Origin: Rhynchopus euleeides
Lineage: Eukaryota; Euglenozoa; Diplonemea; Diplonemida; Diplonemidae
Reading direction: 5' to 3'
NCBI GenBank assembly: GCA_963210315.1
Contig: OY723296.1
Coordinates: 186,001 to 250,000, forward strand
DNA: 64,000 nt
Shown in pieces: positions 31,115-42,047 of the stretch. The translations under genes were made by a program, and so were the position numbers. Each line of letters begins with the position of its first letter. Positions within the stretch are counted from its first letter, which is position 1. The notes below the pieces were generated by a model. The model did not search any database. It had not been told where the DNA came from and saw only the letters and a list, made by a program, of their open reading frames with translations.

Positions 31115-33787
31115 GGGGGGGTCATAAGCCCGTACAAAACCAAAATTTTCGACATACCATCAGAACCGCCCTAATACCTGATCTGACCCGAAAATCCGAC
31201 CCATACCCCCCCGGAAACCGTCTGGAGCCCACTTGTGACACCTGATACGCACTTTTGTGATGATTTTTTGGGGTCCTAAAAAATGTACCTCACTTTCGTA
31301 CCTTGCCTTTGTACCTGAACCACTCCCGACCGCATTATTTCTTTCTTTGCAAGGAAAGGGTATCACTACGCTCACCCAGCAGGCCTTCAACACATGCCGC
31401 GTGCCAAGGGCCTCGCAGAGGTGTCAGATGCTGCTGCAGAGGAGTACCTTGCTCGAAAGACGCTCCTCAAACGGGAGATGTGCGGGGTCCCGGCAGAGAG
31501 CGTTCTGGCAGACCTGCGTAAGAAGAAAACGGCACACAACATCGGTGAGGCGACATTTTTTCGGGCGCTCCGTCGGGCTGGATGCATAGGAGAGCGAGTG
31601 GGACGTGGTGACGACAGATACATGGAGTGGTGTATCAACTGCACGCACGTGCGGGAAAGGCGGCGTTCCTTGCTGGCCAAGAAAGATGTCACCTGCACTC
31701 CTACTCCTCCTACCCCTCCTACTCCTCCCACTCCTCCTGCTCCTACCCCCACACCAACTGATGTGGGCAGTGAGAGTGATGGCAGCTCCAGAGCAGCAGA
31801 TGATCTAGGGGGCGATGAGCGGGTTAGCCGGGCAGACTACCTCAGTCTGTACCGGAAGTACGAAGCGTTGCGGGCCCGCCACCGCCGCCTCCAGGAGAGG
31901 ACCCGAGGGTTGAGAGTCGGGTTGTACAATGCCAGGGGAGGATATTCCCCTGGCGTTGAGACATCCCTGGCGATCTTGCGGTCGCACTGTGTGGGGGCTG
32001 AGTCGGCAGGCAGATGCCTATCCGACATCATTGAGGCTCTGTCAGGCACTAAAACCAAGCAGAAGAGGCGCTGGGCGGGTAGGTTAGGTATCAGCAGAAC
32101 AACGGTCAGGCGAGTCGATGGGTATATGGGGACACTGTCATACAAGCGAGTGCTTGCGGCTGCTCGCGCGACGACTGCTCAGACGGGGGTGGCGCAGGAT
32201 CACTCTTCGGGGAGTCGTGACACTCCCAAGTATTCAACAGTGGCAACCAGCTTTCCGCATCCATCATCTCCAGGCCGTGTTGTGACTGCGATCGCCTCAA
32301 TAAAGCCGGGTGTGGGTGGTTCTGGGTCAGCGAAAGCCCAGCAGGTAAGTGAGGCCATCGATGGATTAAAAGAACGGGGTTTCCACCAGCCTGAATCATG
32401 CACAATCGATCACGAGAAGTCATCGATTAAGATGGCTGAGCTCCTCGACTTGGGCGTCAATGGCTGCGGCAGCCATAAGCTCAAGCACGTCAGCGAAGCA
32501 GGCGAAGCTGTTATTGTGCCGGACAAGCTGGTATCCTCCATGGACACTCTCCGCACGGCGCTGAGTTACAGCACTTCATCTACGACAGGAGCAGGTCCAA
32601 GATGCCAGATGAAGCTTATAGCTGAACAGGGAGGGCGCATACCAAAGGCCCTTTGCCTTCAAAGAAAAGTGGGTGTGAAGTACGCGCAAGTGAGCCTCAA
32701 CTGCAGTCAAGTGCTGTACAACCGGGAGTTGCTGCGGAAGCTGCATGCAGCAGGTGATCTGACTATACCCAACAGCACCGCGCTGGACAGTCTGCTGGGT
32801 GACGAGTACGTTCCACACATGTGCGCAGCAACACTAACGTACGCGCTGTTTGTGAAGTCAATGCGGCATCTCAAAGGCACATCTATGCCGAACGAAGGGG
32901 AGCTGTGTGCTGCTGAAGGGCATGAGAGGTACGACACCATCAAAAGTTACATCGAACAACTCTCCCGGATGCGGACAGTCATCCCGGAGTGGGTGCCAAT
33001 GGGGCTGCCGGGTATGGCAGAAGCCCGGAAGCTGTGGACACCAGAGGCTGGCGCTCTGATGCGTTGCGCAGCGAAGAAGATGCTCGACGTGCTCCAACGG
33101 TTCAGAGACTACGACACGTGCGACGCCGACATCGCTGTTCCGACGACCAACGATTTTGTTGAGTCCTCACATGGTACACTCTCATACGTGCTGTCGAGAC
33201 TGCGTGGTGTGCATATCCTGCGGGGGGCGCAAATTACACAGCACAAGCATAACCATTCGGCTCTCAGGGCGTACAATCTCCCAATCGTGCCTTCACAGGC
33301 TGAGATCGACGAAGCAAAGACATCTACAACGCTGCCTACTAATGCCGATGCTGCCTCGCAGGCGTACGAAGTACTCACAATGACCCATCTGCGTTCGAAG
33401 TACTACACCCAGAAGGTGGCTGAACTCATTCCGCTGGCGCAACAACACAACATTCCCACCAATCAGGTCAAGAAAGACCTTTCCGAGGCACTGGCGAAGG
33501 CAACATACGTGCCACCTGAGCCGGAACCACCGCAGAAAAGGCAAAGAAAGAAATAATGCGGTCGGGAGTGGTTCAGGTACAAAGGCAAGGTACGAAAGTG
33601 AGGTACATTTTTTAGGACCCCAAAAAATCATCACAAAAGTGCGTATCAGGTGTCACAAGTGGGCTCCAGACGGTTTCCGGGGGGGTATGGGTCGGATTTT
33701 CGGGTCAGATCAGGTATTAGGGGGGTTCTGATGGTATGTCGAAAATTTTGGTTTTCGTACGTTTTTAGGGGGGCTTATGACCCCCCC
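31115..33787 (+). mobile_element. Complete autonomous DNA transposon, seven-G TIRs, TA duplication
   Basis: A 2,673-bp element. Inverted repeats are 31115-31350 and 33541-33787 (236 and 247 bp, nearly identical apart from a short indel near the right tip). Both tips read GGGGGGGTCATAAGCC. TA flanks both ends (31113-31114, 33788-33789), each set in a poly-C tract. It carries a single intact 720-codon transposase gene whose last codons and stop lie inside the right TIR. Arms this similar and an unbroken frame argue for recent activity. Tips share GGGGGGGTCA with the foldback elements at 24217, 57407 and 59677, its likely non-autonomous relatives. Confidence 0.93.
31394..33556 (+). CDS. Transposase, unassigned D-D-E type with C-x2-H motif
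   Basis: A 720-residue intronless protein starting at an ATG just inside the left TIR. N-terminus: helix-turn-helix-like region (about 35-65) and a CINC pair near 80. Residues 101-123 are a Pro/Thr linker. A coiled-coil-like segment follows, then a second helix-turn-helix (WAGRLGISRTTVRRVDGY, 227-244). A probable RNase H-fold core has candidate catalytic residues Asp269 (AQDHSS), Asp339 (CTIDHEKS) and Glu590 (TNDFVESSHGTLSYVL). A C-x2-H motif (CGSH, 358-361) lies about 20 residues after the second Asp, as in MULE, hAT and Kolobok groups. The 250-residue gap before the Glu is largely helical, like a hAT insertion domain. The C-terminus is basic (QKRQRKK), a likely nuclear signal. I cannot place it in a named superfamily. 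Confidence 0.85.
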   Translation: MPRAKGLAEVSDAAAEEYLARKTLLKREMCGVPAESVLADLRKKKTAHNIGEATFFRALRRAGCIGERVGRGDDRYMEWCINCTHVRERRRSLLAKKDVTCTPTPPTPPTPPTPPAPTPTPTDVGSESDGSSRAADDLGGDERVSRADYLSLYRKYEALRARHRRLQERTRGLRVGLYNARGGYSPGVETSLAILRSHCVGAESAGRCLSDIIEALSGTKTKQKRRWAGRLGISRTTVRRVDGYMGTLSYKRVLAAARATTAQTGVAQDHSSGSRDTPKYSTVATSFPHPSSPGRVVTAIASIKPGVGGSGSAKAQQVSEAIDGLKERGFHQPESCTIDHEKSSIKMAELLDLGVNGCGSHKLKHVSEAGEAVIVPDKLVSSMDTLRTALSYSTSSTTGAGPRCQMKLIAEQGGRIPKALCLQRKVGVKYAQVSLNCSQVLYNRELLRKLHAAGDLTIPNSTALDSLLGDEYVPHMCAATLTYALFVKSMRHLKGTSMPNEGELCAAEGHERYDTIKSYIEQLSRMRTVIPEWVPMGLPGMAEARKLWTPEAGALMRCAAKKMLDVLQRFRDYDTCDADIAVPTTNDFVESSHGTLSYVLSRLRGVHILRGAQITQHKHNHSALRAYNLPIVPSQAEIDEAKTSTTLPTNADAASQAYEVLTMTHLRSKYYTQKVAELIPLAQQHNIPTNQVKKDLSEALAKATYVPPEPEPPQKRQRKK

Positions 33788-34082
33788 TACCCCCCCCCCC
33801 CAAATTCAAGATCTACCAAGGGAAAATAAGGCACAACAGAGAGGCCAGGATCACAGAAATCACGGCACCGCAGTGCCGTGTGGGCATGCAAAAGCCGCGG
33901 AGCTGTGGGGGTGTGGAGGGCGGGGGAGAGAGACAGGGACAGAGTTGACGAAGAGCACCGCCAGCACCCACGCGAGGTATACACGCACTGAGAAGACACG
34001 TCGATATCACGTATGCCGCCACGTCGCACCGCAGGGGCTGTGTGGGGTGGCTGGTCCTGACGTCGAGTGCATGCGCAGCGGC
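33788..34082. other. Short spacer
   Basis: Right flank of the transposon (TA then poly-C) and the 3' flank of the GH30-like gene. Nothing else seen. Confidence 0.5.
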
Positions 34083-37000
34083 TCACTTCTTCTTCTTCTT
34101 GCTGCTGGACCTGGAAGACCGCTTGGGCTTCTTTGTGGAAGGCGCCCGCTCCAGGTCACTGGCAGAGTCACTCCCGTCAGCCGCCGCTTTGCTGCTGGTG
34201 GCAGCAGCAGGCAGCTCGGTCGCCTCGAACGCTTCGTAGAGCCGGTCCAAAAGAAGCCTGCAGAGGAGGGGCAGATTCACACAACACACACGACAGCTGC
34301 TCTGCCTGGGGCAGGCACGGCGAACCCCCCTACCCTGCAGGTGGACACCACCCACCCAAGAGCCCCACATACGGAATATCGTCCACGCCGCGCAGTCGCA
34401 CCTCCACCTTGATGCCGCTGCTGCTCCCACCGATGAGGCTGACGAGAACGCAGTGCTCCTGTGTGTGGTAGTGGGTGGTGCTGCGATATGCTGCTGGCCC
34501 ACCGTAACAGAACATGCCAAAGCGCGACACGGCTGGTTCATCAGAAGATCACCAGAATAAGCTCATCCCCTCCGGCCCAGACATACGTTGATCCCCAGCT
34601 GCTTCGCGACCGTGCTCCGGAAGGCGCGCTGGTATGCCGTGTTGAACTCCTTCTTCTCGATGCTCAGCGACAGCACCAGGTGCGACGTGCCCCTCCGCTT
34701 CGCACGCTCCTCCTCCTCCTTCTCGCGCCGCCTCTGCTCCTCACGCACCCTGATGGCCGTCTCCTCGGAGATGCGCTGCTCCTGAGCCTCCCGCCGCTGC
34801 GTCGCCTCCTCCGACAGGCGCTGCTTCCGCAGCGTGGCGTTGTACTGCCGCCGCCTATCCAAGTCGTCCTGGTTGCTGAACAGGCTGGCGCCGCTCATCG
34901 CGGTGCTCATGCCAGGCGAGAGGGGGCGCAGGCTGTCCCCGAGTGGCGCTGTGGACTGCTGCGTGGGGAAGGTGTCGCCCAACGTGGCTGTCAGCAGCCC
35001 AGAGCTGCCCGTGGTGGCGGTGGTGGCGGTGGCGTGTGGGGACAGCGGGTGCGTTGCGCTGGGTGCCTGCAGGGGCTGCGGCTGCGGCCACCGCGGCGAC
35101 AGCATCGTGAGTGACGCGGGGGTCGTCGATCCATCCACGGTGGGGCTGGTGACGGTGAAGTCGTAGTCGTGGATGTCTTCCACGATGGAGGGCGACGTCG
35201 GGGGGAACGGGAAGGCCTCGGCCCGCTTCCGCCCCGGGGGCCGCTGGTGGCTGGCCACGCCGCCAGGCATGCTGGGGTGCTCCGCCTTCGACACCTGCTC
35301 CTTCGCACGGGGCGACCCGATGGGCGACGCGGGGTGCAGGCGCGACTCCTGCAGCGTGTCGATGGTGACGGGCCCGCTGGGACGTGTGGGCTGCGTCTGC
35401 GCCAGGTTCGGCCGCGGGTATGGTATCGTGTGCGGCTGCAGCGGTTGTGGCAAGGACGGCCTCACCGCAGCGTTGTACGCATCTTCCTGCGTGGGGCCGT
35501 GCGGCACAGCGTACCGCGGGTTCTTATACACAGGCACCTGTGTCGCGACGGGGATCTCCTCCGCCACCGCTGTGCTGCCCTGCGACGCGAAGAACTCTTT
35601 GTGCGAAAACTTGTTTTTGTTCGGCCCCGGCTGCCGCATGCGCACGTCCACCCGCTCGCCCTGATTTGCCTCGGAGGCGTTGTAGAGAGCAGGCGTCAGG
35701 ATGCCGCGCTTGTATGCACGTGCCTTGCGCTCCTCTATCGTATGGTGGTGCGACAGCGGCTCGGGGACCAGCTTCTCTGCCGGCACAATGTCCCAGCTCT
35801 GGTCCACCTTGCCTGTGGCCATGGCGAGGCGCACCACGTCACCATAGCACTCCAGCACACGGCTGACGAAGCAGCTGATGATGACAAACGCCCCCGAGGC
35901 ACCCTTCCGGAGACGCCACTTGAAGCGCTGCAAGTGCGACGGGTCGCCCGTCGGCAGGGCGAAGTGCACCGGCAAGATGCCAGACTCGTCCTCATTCTCA
36001 TCGCGCACCATCAGCACCACACCCAGGGAGGTGCTCTGCAGCATCACGCCGTCCCCATCGGGGTGCGGCACCACCTTCCACGTCTGCCGCTCACGCTCCA
36101 CACGCCTTGCGGAGGGGTCGTGCCCAAAGCCTGCTGGGGGGGCGTTGTCGTCGACTTCCGGGCCGACCCCTGCCAGCCCGTCTGCCTTCTGTGACGCCTG
36201 CAGCACCAGAGGCAGTTTGTGTGTGCCACCCGCGCGCAGCAGATACACGGTGCCCTCCTCGATGAGGTCGCCGCGCAGCGTCACGATGCTGCGCGCGGGG
36301 CACTCGATGGGGGCCTCCAGCGCACCCGACTTGTAGCGTGTCAGCGCTGCTGTGCGGGAGGTGAGGTAGCTGGTGAAGCACGACACGGAGGGGATGACGC
36401 GCGACCGCCCTCTGAGCTCCACCTTCACGCTGCGGTCAGACTCGCTCATGTTGAGCACCACGACGACGAAGGTCAGCGTCTCGTCATCTATGAAAGCTAC
36501 GTCCAGCAGATCGTTGACGTTATCACGGAACTGCGCATCGTTGAGTCGCGTTGTCGCGATGCGGACGTACCCAGGCCGGATGAAGAAAGAGAAATGCCCG
36601 TAGGCCCACAGCAGCTTGTGGATGTGGATCGACGTCGGGTCCGCGGTATCCACCGAGACGAGCCCGTCGGGAACCAACTCGGTCCCCACGGCGCAGCCCC
36701 AGTTCCAGCTCGAGGCGTTGCACAGCACCAGGTCCGCCATGATCACACGCGCCATGTGCAGGGCCAGGTCCAGCTCGGCCTTGCCGTCTCCCTCTGCTGC
36801 CCGCACCTTCACCTCTGCCATGCCCTCGGAGACCCGCTCAGGCACACGGTAGTCCTGCTGTGGCACCTTGATGGTGTACTCGCTGACCCAATACTCACAC
36901 ATGCCTGTCTCGTTCAGGTACTGTGGGAACACAGTCCGGAGGCGCTCGCGCGCCTGCACCATGCGCCCCTCTTCCGGCCAGCAGCTGAGGTAGGACGCAG

Positions 37001-38018
37001 AGGAGATGACGGAGAAGGCATCGGGGAAGCGCATCTGCTCCGTCGACTGCGTGTTGCCCACCGACGCATCGCGGAAGAACTTCAGGAAGTTGGACGCCTC
37101 CTTGTGCCCCGGGAGCAGGTTGGTGAGGAAGTCCAGCGACATGCAGTCGGGGCCCACGATCCGCACCGGCAACCCGAGCCGGTCCAGCTCCAGCGCCAGG
37201 CTGTGCACCATCGCAAGGTACTCCTGGTTCGAATAGAGGCACCCCTCCGCCACACCACCCCCGGTATGTGTCGCACGGGCAGGCGACACGCTGGTGAACT
37301 GCACGCCCTGCGTGCCGAAGTGCTTCAACACGCGCACGACATACGTCGCAAACTCATAGGACTGCATGGCAGATGCATCGGGAAGCCACAGCGAGCACCG
37401 CTTGCTGTTTGTGGCTGCCCCCGTCAGGGTGACTGGCGGTGCATACACAGACGCGGTGAACATCGCAAGACCTGCCTTGCGCGCCGCATGCAGAAACCAC
37501 CTGCGGCCCGCGCAGCGCGTGAAGTCGTACGACCGCTCGTCATCCAGCCCATAGGCATCCCAGTTGCCTTCCAGGAATGTGTCGTAGCGCTGGTGTGGCG
37601 CACACTCCCCCGTCCGTGCGCTGCCTGCCCCGAGACGGAAGCGCCACCCGCTGAGCCCGATGCCCTTGGGCTGCCCGACGTCGTCAAGGCTGCTGCTGAA
37701 GAGCAGGTGCGACACACGCTCCCGCAGCCCGCCGGAGGCGCGCTCCCCCAACACCTCAGTGCCATAGGAGTCGCAGCACCCGAAGCTGTGCATCTCCTGG
37801 TGGAGCTTGTCGACGTGCATCTGCAGCACCGTCACACCGGATTCCGACGCATCCCTGCGCTGCACCTTCTTGCTGGGGTACGCGTCTGGGCGGGTGAAGG
37901 AGACAGACTTCTTTTCCTCGGCACCCGCGAGGCACTCCCGCTGCAGCGCGCTCTGCAGGGGTGTGCGCCGCGTGTCGTTCCCCCTGGAGGCGGCAGGGTC
38001 CGGCCTCTGGGTGCCCAT
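34083..38018 (-). CDS. Large GH30-like protein with coiled coil and C-terminal domain
   Basis: Three exons: 38018-34587, 34458-34373 and 34257-34083. Both introns start GTATG and end CAG; the product is about 1,230 residues. Residues about 75-560 resemble glycoside hydrolase family 30 (endo-beta-1,6-galactanase-like): GIGLSGWRFRLGAGS, RWFLHAARKAGLAMFTASVYAPPV, VRVLKHFGTQGVQFTSVSP and EYWVSEYT, which holds the expected nucleophile Glu (about residue 380). The general acid/base position, normally N-E-P after SPv, reads SPARA, so catalysis is doubtful. There is no signal peptide. Then come a beta-rich region (600-760), a long Pro/Ser-rich disordered region, a charged coiled coil (QRREAQEQRISEE) and a small C-terminal domain across the introns, ending in poly-lysine. 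I start at the first ATG (38018). Function may be carbohydrate binding or scaffolding. Confidence 0.8.
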
Positions 38019-38889
38019 CCCAGCGGTGTTTGGGGTCGGGCCGGCTGGCCGCAACCCCGGGGTGGGTTTGTGGGTTTGCAGGATCCCCGTCGGGTGCAGG
38101 TGTGGTGCGGGGTGTGATGCGTCACCAGCGTGTCCGTGCCAGCGACATGCGGGACGGTCGCCCCGCTGTCACGGTGCACCGCTGAGTGCCTGTGGGGAGG
38201 GCGGGGTGGATGGCGGGGTGGGGAGGGCGTGGCTGGGGTTGACATCAGACTCGCCCTGAAGCAATGCATGATGCGAGTGTTGCCTGAGATGTCACGTACT
38301 GCGACTTGTCTCAAAGAAGCATGCACATGACTGGAGCTGATCACCGCGAGCGGTTGCGCGGTCACGCGGGTCAGCGACAATTTTCCGTTGGTGCACTGCA
38401 TCAGGGGCACGGAGCAACAGGTGGACTGCGAGACGCATGCGGCCGCTGAGGCAGAGGCGAGGAAGCTGGTGGTGTGCCGAGGGGTGCACAGGGGAACGGG
38501 AGTGGGGTGGGAAGGTGGGGTGCGCCTTCCGAAGTTCGAAGCCCGAAGAGTTATAGCCAGTACCGTTGCGAAGGTTAGATCAAGCGTGGCCTATGGTCGT
38601 GGAACACGCTTCTCTGGGAAAGAGTCCGGGTGTTGTTTGTGGGCACGAGCGGCAGTGTGTGGGTCTGAAGGGCGTTGCTGCATTTAAGTTGTTTTGTGTT
38701 GCTCTCTCAAAACACACTGCGCGCGGGTACGCTCCCACTGGCTCTTTCGGTGTGACAAGCAAGCTTGTTTGGGCAAAATAACACGACGAACGTGGGGTTT
38801 GGAGAGACCAAGTGAAATGATTCAAATCGGACTCGCGCTTCCTCATTCTCAATCAGTTCGTCTGGGCGTCGCGATCACGATGTTGTGAT
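38019..38889. repeat. Intergenic block duplicated at 62576-63048
   Basis: Bases from about 38360 to 38889 (AGCGACAATTTTCCG onward, through AAACACACTGCGCGCGGGTA) recur at about 62590-63048 downstream of WD40 copy 5, so the duplicated unit includes the WD40 gene and its 3' flank. No gene inside. Confidence 0.75.
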
Positions 38890-40038
38890 TCAGTCCTCAA
38901 GTTCCTCCCACTGCACGTCACTGAGCGCAAGCACACGGACAGATTTGTACTTCGGTGTGAAGAGATACTTGCCACACGCACTGAACGCAATGCCTCCACC
39001 CGATGAGATGCCCAGCCTTCCCACGAGCTGCCCTGTGCTGAGGCACCACACGTCTGCAGATTCGCTGCCCATCATCGCCACAAGGTCACTCTCCTGTGAC
39101 ACCGCGACAACATGCGGTGTCGGTTTACATTCCATACTGTGCAGGCAGGAGAGGGTGACCGTGCACCACACTTCGATCCGATCAAGGTCGGAGGCGGACA
39201 CCAAGTGCAGTTCGTCGCTGGTCAGTGCGAGGTGGTGCACGGATGCGCTGCCATCTTCACCTCTATCCAGCGAGGCAGTGCGTGTGAGGGTGTGGATGTC
39301 CCACACAAAGATGTCCCCATCGTCTGACCCGGTGAAGATGTGGTTCACAGATGCGACAACTCCATACACAGTGCCCGAGTGGCCCTCCAGCAGGGTGGAG
39401 GTCGGGTCTGCAGGGTCCGCAAGGTCCCACACCAACACAGCACCTGATGAATCCCCTGACACCAGGCGACCACCTGCCGTCCATGCGACGCTCCACACAG
39501 CCGCGCTGTGCTCTGTCAACTCGCACCTGCACTGCCATGTCGAGGTGCACCACACACAGATGGTGCCCTCGTTGGAACAGGTGGCGACCCAGGCACCGCA
39601 GTGTGAGAAGGCAGCGCCCCAGATATCGGTTGTGCCGTGGTTGAGAGTTGCCACCTCTGCAGCCGTGTTGGTGTCAAACACGGAGAAGCTGCCTTTGGTA
39701 CAGCCCACCAAGCACAGCCTGCCGCACCTCGACACCGTGATGTACTGAGGGACGTTGTCCTGAAGGCTGTACTCTGCAGGCTTCACCTCCACCCAGCATG
39801 CCGCGAGATGCACATCACCGCCACTCTCCAGAGGTGTCTCCGCAACACGCTGCGTGTCGTCAAGATCGTCGCTGTATCCGTCGATGCGGGCGACGAGCCC
39901 TGCTGCACGACTTGGGTGGGCGGGACCACCAAAAATATCGGCAACAGCCTGCACCTTCAGGTTCAGCACAGTGTCGGAATCCGAAACACTGACAACGCAG
40001 CTGCGCCCGCTGGGAAGGTGGCTCACGCTAACCTCCAT
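38890..40038 (-). CDS. Ubiquitin-like + WD40 repeat protein, copy 1
   Basis: A 382-residue single-exon protein. Residues 1-85 have the pattern of a ubiquitin-like domain (MEVSVSHLP, then a turn, then DTVLNLKVQAVADIFG). From about 95 to the end there are six or seven WD40 blades, several ending W-x-(S/T/D)-like dipeptides: VFDTNTAAEVATL, ICVWCTSTWQCRC, VLVWDLADP, IFVWDIHTLTR, IEVWCTVTLSCLH and VWCLSTGQLVG. It probably forms one beta-propeller for protein interaction. The sequence AGCAGGTGCA before the ATG, preceded by TTTTCAG, is a likely splice acceptor. Five copies occur in this window; this one appears intact. Confidence 0.9.
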   Translation of the reverse strand: MEVSVSHLPSGRSCVVSVSDSDTVLNLKVQAVADIFGGPAHPSRAAGLVARIDGYSDDLDDTQRVAETPLESGGDVHLAACWVEVKPAEYSLQDNVPQYITVSRCGRLCLVGCTKGSFSVFDTNTAAEVATLNHGTTDIWGAAFSHCGAWVATCSNEGTICVWCTSTWQCRCELTEHSAAVWSVAWTAGGRLVSGDSSGAVLVWDLADPADPTSTLLEGHSGTVYGVVASVNHIFTGSDDGDIFVWDIHTLTRTASLDRGEDGSASVHHLALTSDELHLVSASDLDRIEVWCTVTLSCLHSMECKPTPHVVAVSQESDLVAMMGSESADVWCLSTGQLVGRLGISSGGGIAFSACGKYLFTPKYKSVRVLALSDVQWEELED

Positions 40039-40680
40039 TGCACCTGCTGAAAACAGAACCTGTTCGGGGTGGGAAGGGTTTTATACAGCATCACACCAGC
40101 ATAGCAGCGCAACAGTGGTGGGGGCGGGGGGCGGGTGACTGTCAGGGTGCTGCTTGGGTGCTTGTGCTTTCAGGCTGTGTTGTTCGAAGTGCGAAGCCTC
40201 AGCAACAGTGGTGACCAGTGCCGCAGCGAAGGTTAGAACAAGCGGCATTCGGTCATGGAAAACGGTTCTCTGGGAATAAGGGTTGGCGGGTTTCTGTTGG
40301 TTTGATTTGCCTTCGTTGGGTTTGTGTGCAACCGTTTGTTCACCTGTACGTTGGGGCGCACGCGAAATCGCACTGCTTCCGCTATACTAGAGAACACACC
40401 CTGCCCAGCAACTGCAAAAAAGCAGATCCAGGGTACTTTCGTTGAGCGCACACTCCTGTCAAAGGCCGTGTCCGCCCGGTTGAACTGGCATGAAGGTGTG
40501 ATCCAACCTACAGTCGTACCATTTCCTTCGTTACTTCGCGACATCTACCCACTGCAACCTGTATCGATCTGAACGCACGGTGGGTTTGTTGGGCTTGTGG
40601 CCTCCTCATTCTCAATCAGTTCCTCAGGGCGTCGCGATCACGATGTTGTGATTCAGTCCTCAATTTCCTCCCACTGCACG
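40039..40680. repeat. Conserved spacer between WD40 copies 1 and 2
   Basis: The 5' flank of copy 1 (TTATACAGCATCACACCAGC, then CTGCTTGGGTGCTTGTGCTTTCAGG) recurs upstream of copy 2 (41755-41890) and near 60990-61060, showing tandem duplication of a unit of about 1.69 kb. Bases about 40320-40560 are unique to this spacer. Confidence 0.75.
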
Positions 40681-41727
40681 TCACAGAGTGCACGCACACG
40701 GACAGAGTTGTCCTCCGGTGTGAAGAGATACTCGCCACACGTCTGCAGATTCAGTGCCCATCATCGCCACAAGGTCACTCTCCTGTGACACCGCGACAAC
40801 ATACGGTGTCTGTTTACATTCCATACTGTGCAGGCAGGAGAGGGTGACCGTGCACCACACGTTGATCCGCTGGTTTTCGGAGGCGGACACCAAGTGCAGT
40901 TCGTCGCTGGTCAGTGCAAGGTGGTGCACGCCTGAGTCGCCCCTCTCACCCCTATCCAGCGAGGCAGTGCGTGTGAGGGTGTGGATGTCCCACACAAAGA
41001 TGTCCCCATCGTCTGACCCGGTGAAGATGTGGTTCACAGATGCGACAAGTCCGAACACAGTCCTCGAGTGGCCCTCCAGCAGGGTGGAGGTCGGGGCTGC
41101 AGGGTCCGCAAGGTCCCACACCAACACAGCACCTGATGAATCCCCTGACACCAGGCGCCCACTTGCCGTCCATGCGACACTCCACACCTGGTCCTCGTGC
41201 TCTGCCAGCTTGCACCTGCACTGCCACGTCGAGGTGCACCACACACAGATGGTGCAGTCGCTGGAACAGGTGGCGACCCAGGCACCGCAGTGTGAGAAGG
41301 CAGCACCGAAGATCTCAGTTGTGCCGTGGTTGAGGGTTGCCACCTCTGCAGCCGTGTTGGTGTCAAACACGGAGAAGCTGCCTTTGATACAGCCCACCAA
41401 GCACAGCCTGCCGCACCTCGACACCGTGATGTGCTGAGGGACGTTGTCCTGAAGGCTGTACTCTGCAGGCTTCACCTCCACCCAGCATGCCGCAAGATGC
41501 ACATCACCGCCACTCTCCAGAGGTGTCTCCGCAACGCGCTGCGTGTCGTCAAGATCGTCGCTGTATCCGTCGATGCGGGCGACGAGCCCTGCTGCACGAC
41601 TTGGGTGGGCGGGACCACCAAAAATATCGGCAACGGCCTGCACCTTCAGGTTCAGCACAGTGTCGGAATCCGAAACACTGACAACGCAGCTGCGCCCGCT
41701 GGGAAGGTGGCTCACGCTAACCTCCAT
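40681..41727 (-). pseudogene. WD40 family copy 2, C-terminal frameshift
   Basis: Same ubiquitin-like + WD40 architecture as copy 1, from the Met at 41727. Compared with copy 1, 74 bases are missing after base 40740, between two CCACAC words. This shifts the frame, so the last blade (CLSTGQLVG onward) is replaced by RVSLHTGGQLCPCACTL and a stop at 40681. The product is 348 residues and lacks about half a blade, so the propeller may not close. The remaining sequence is highly similar to the other copies, so the damage is recent. Confidence 0.82.
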
Positions 41728-42047
41728 TTGCACCTGCTGAAAACAGAACCTGTTCGGGGTGGGAAGGGTTTTATACAGCATCACACCAGCATAGCAGCGC
41801 AACAGTGGTGGGGGGGCGGGGGGCGGGTGACTGTCAGGGTGCTGCTTGGGTGCTTGTGCTTTCAGGCTGTGCTGTTCGAAGTGCGAAGCCTCAGCAACAG
41901 TGGCCGGTGCCGCAGCGAAGGTTAGAACAAGCCGGGCATTCGGTCATGGAAAACGCTTCTCTGGGAATAAGGATTGGCGGGTTTCTTGGGCTTGTGGCTT
42001 CCTCATTCTCAATCAGTTCGTCTGGGCGTCGCGATCACGATGTTGAT
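41728..42047. repeat. Conserved spacer between WD40 copies 2 and 3
   Basis: Shares the TTATACAGCATCACACCAGC and GGAAAACGCTTCTCTGGGAA blocks with the other family spacers; half the length of the copy 1-2 spacer. Confidence 0.7.

Noticed and set aside
36219..38117. 632-codon plus-strand frame antisense to the GH30-like gene
   Set aside because: Arg/His/Leu-rich mirror of a GC-rich coding strand; no domain, while the minus strand has clear family motifs and matched introns.
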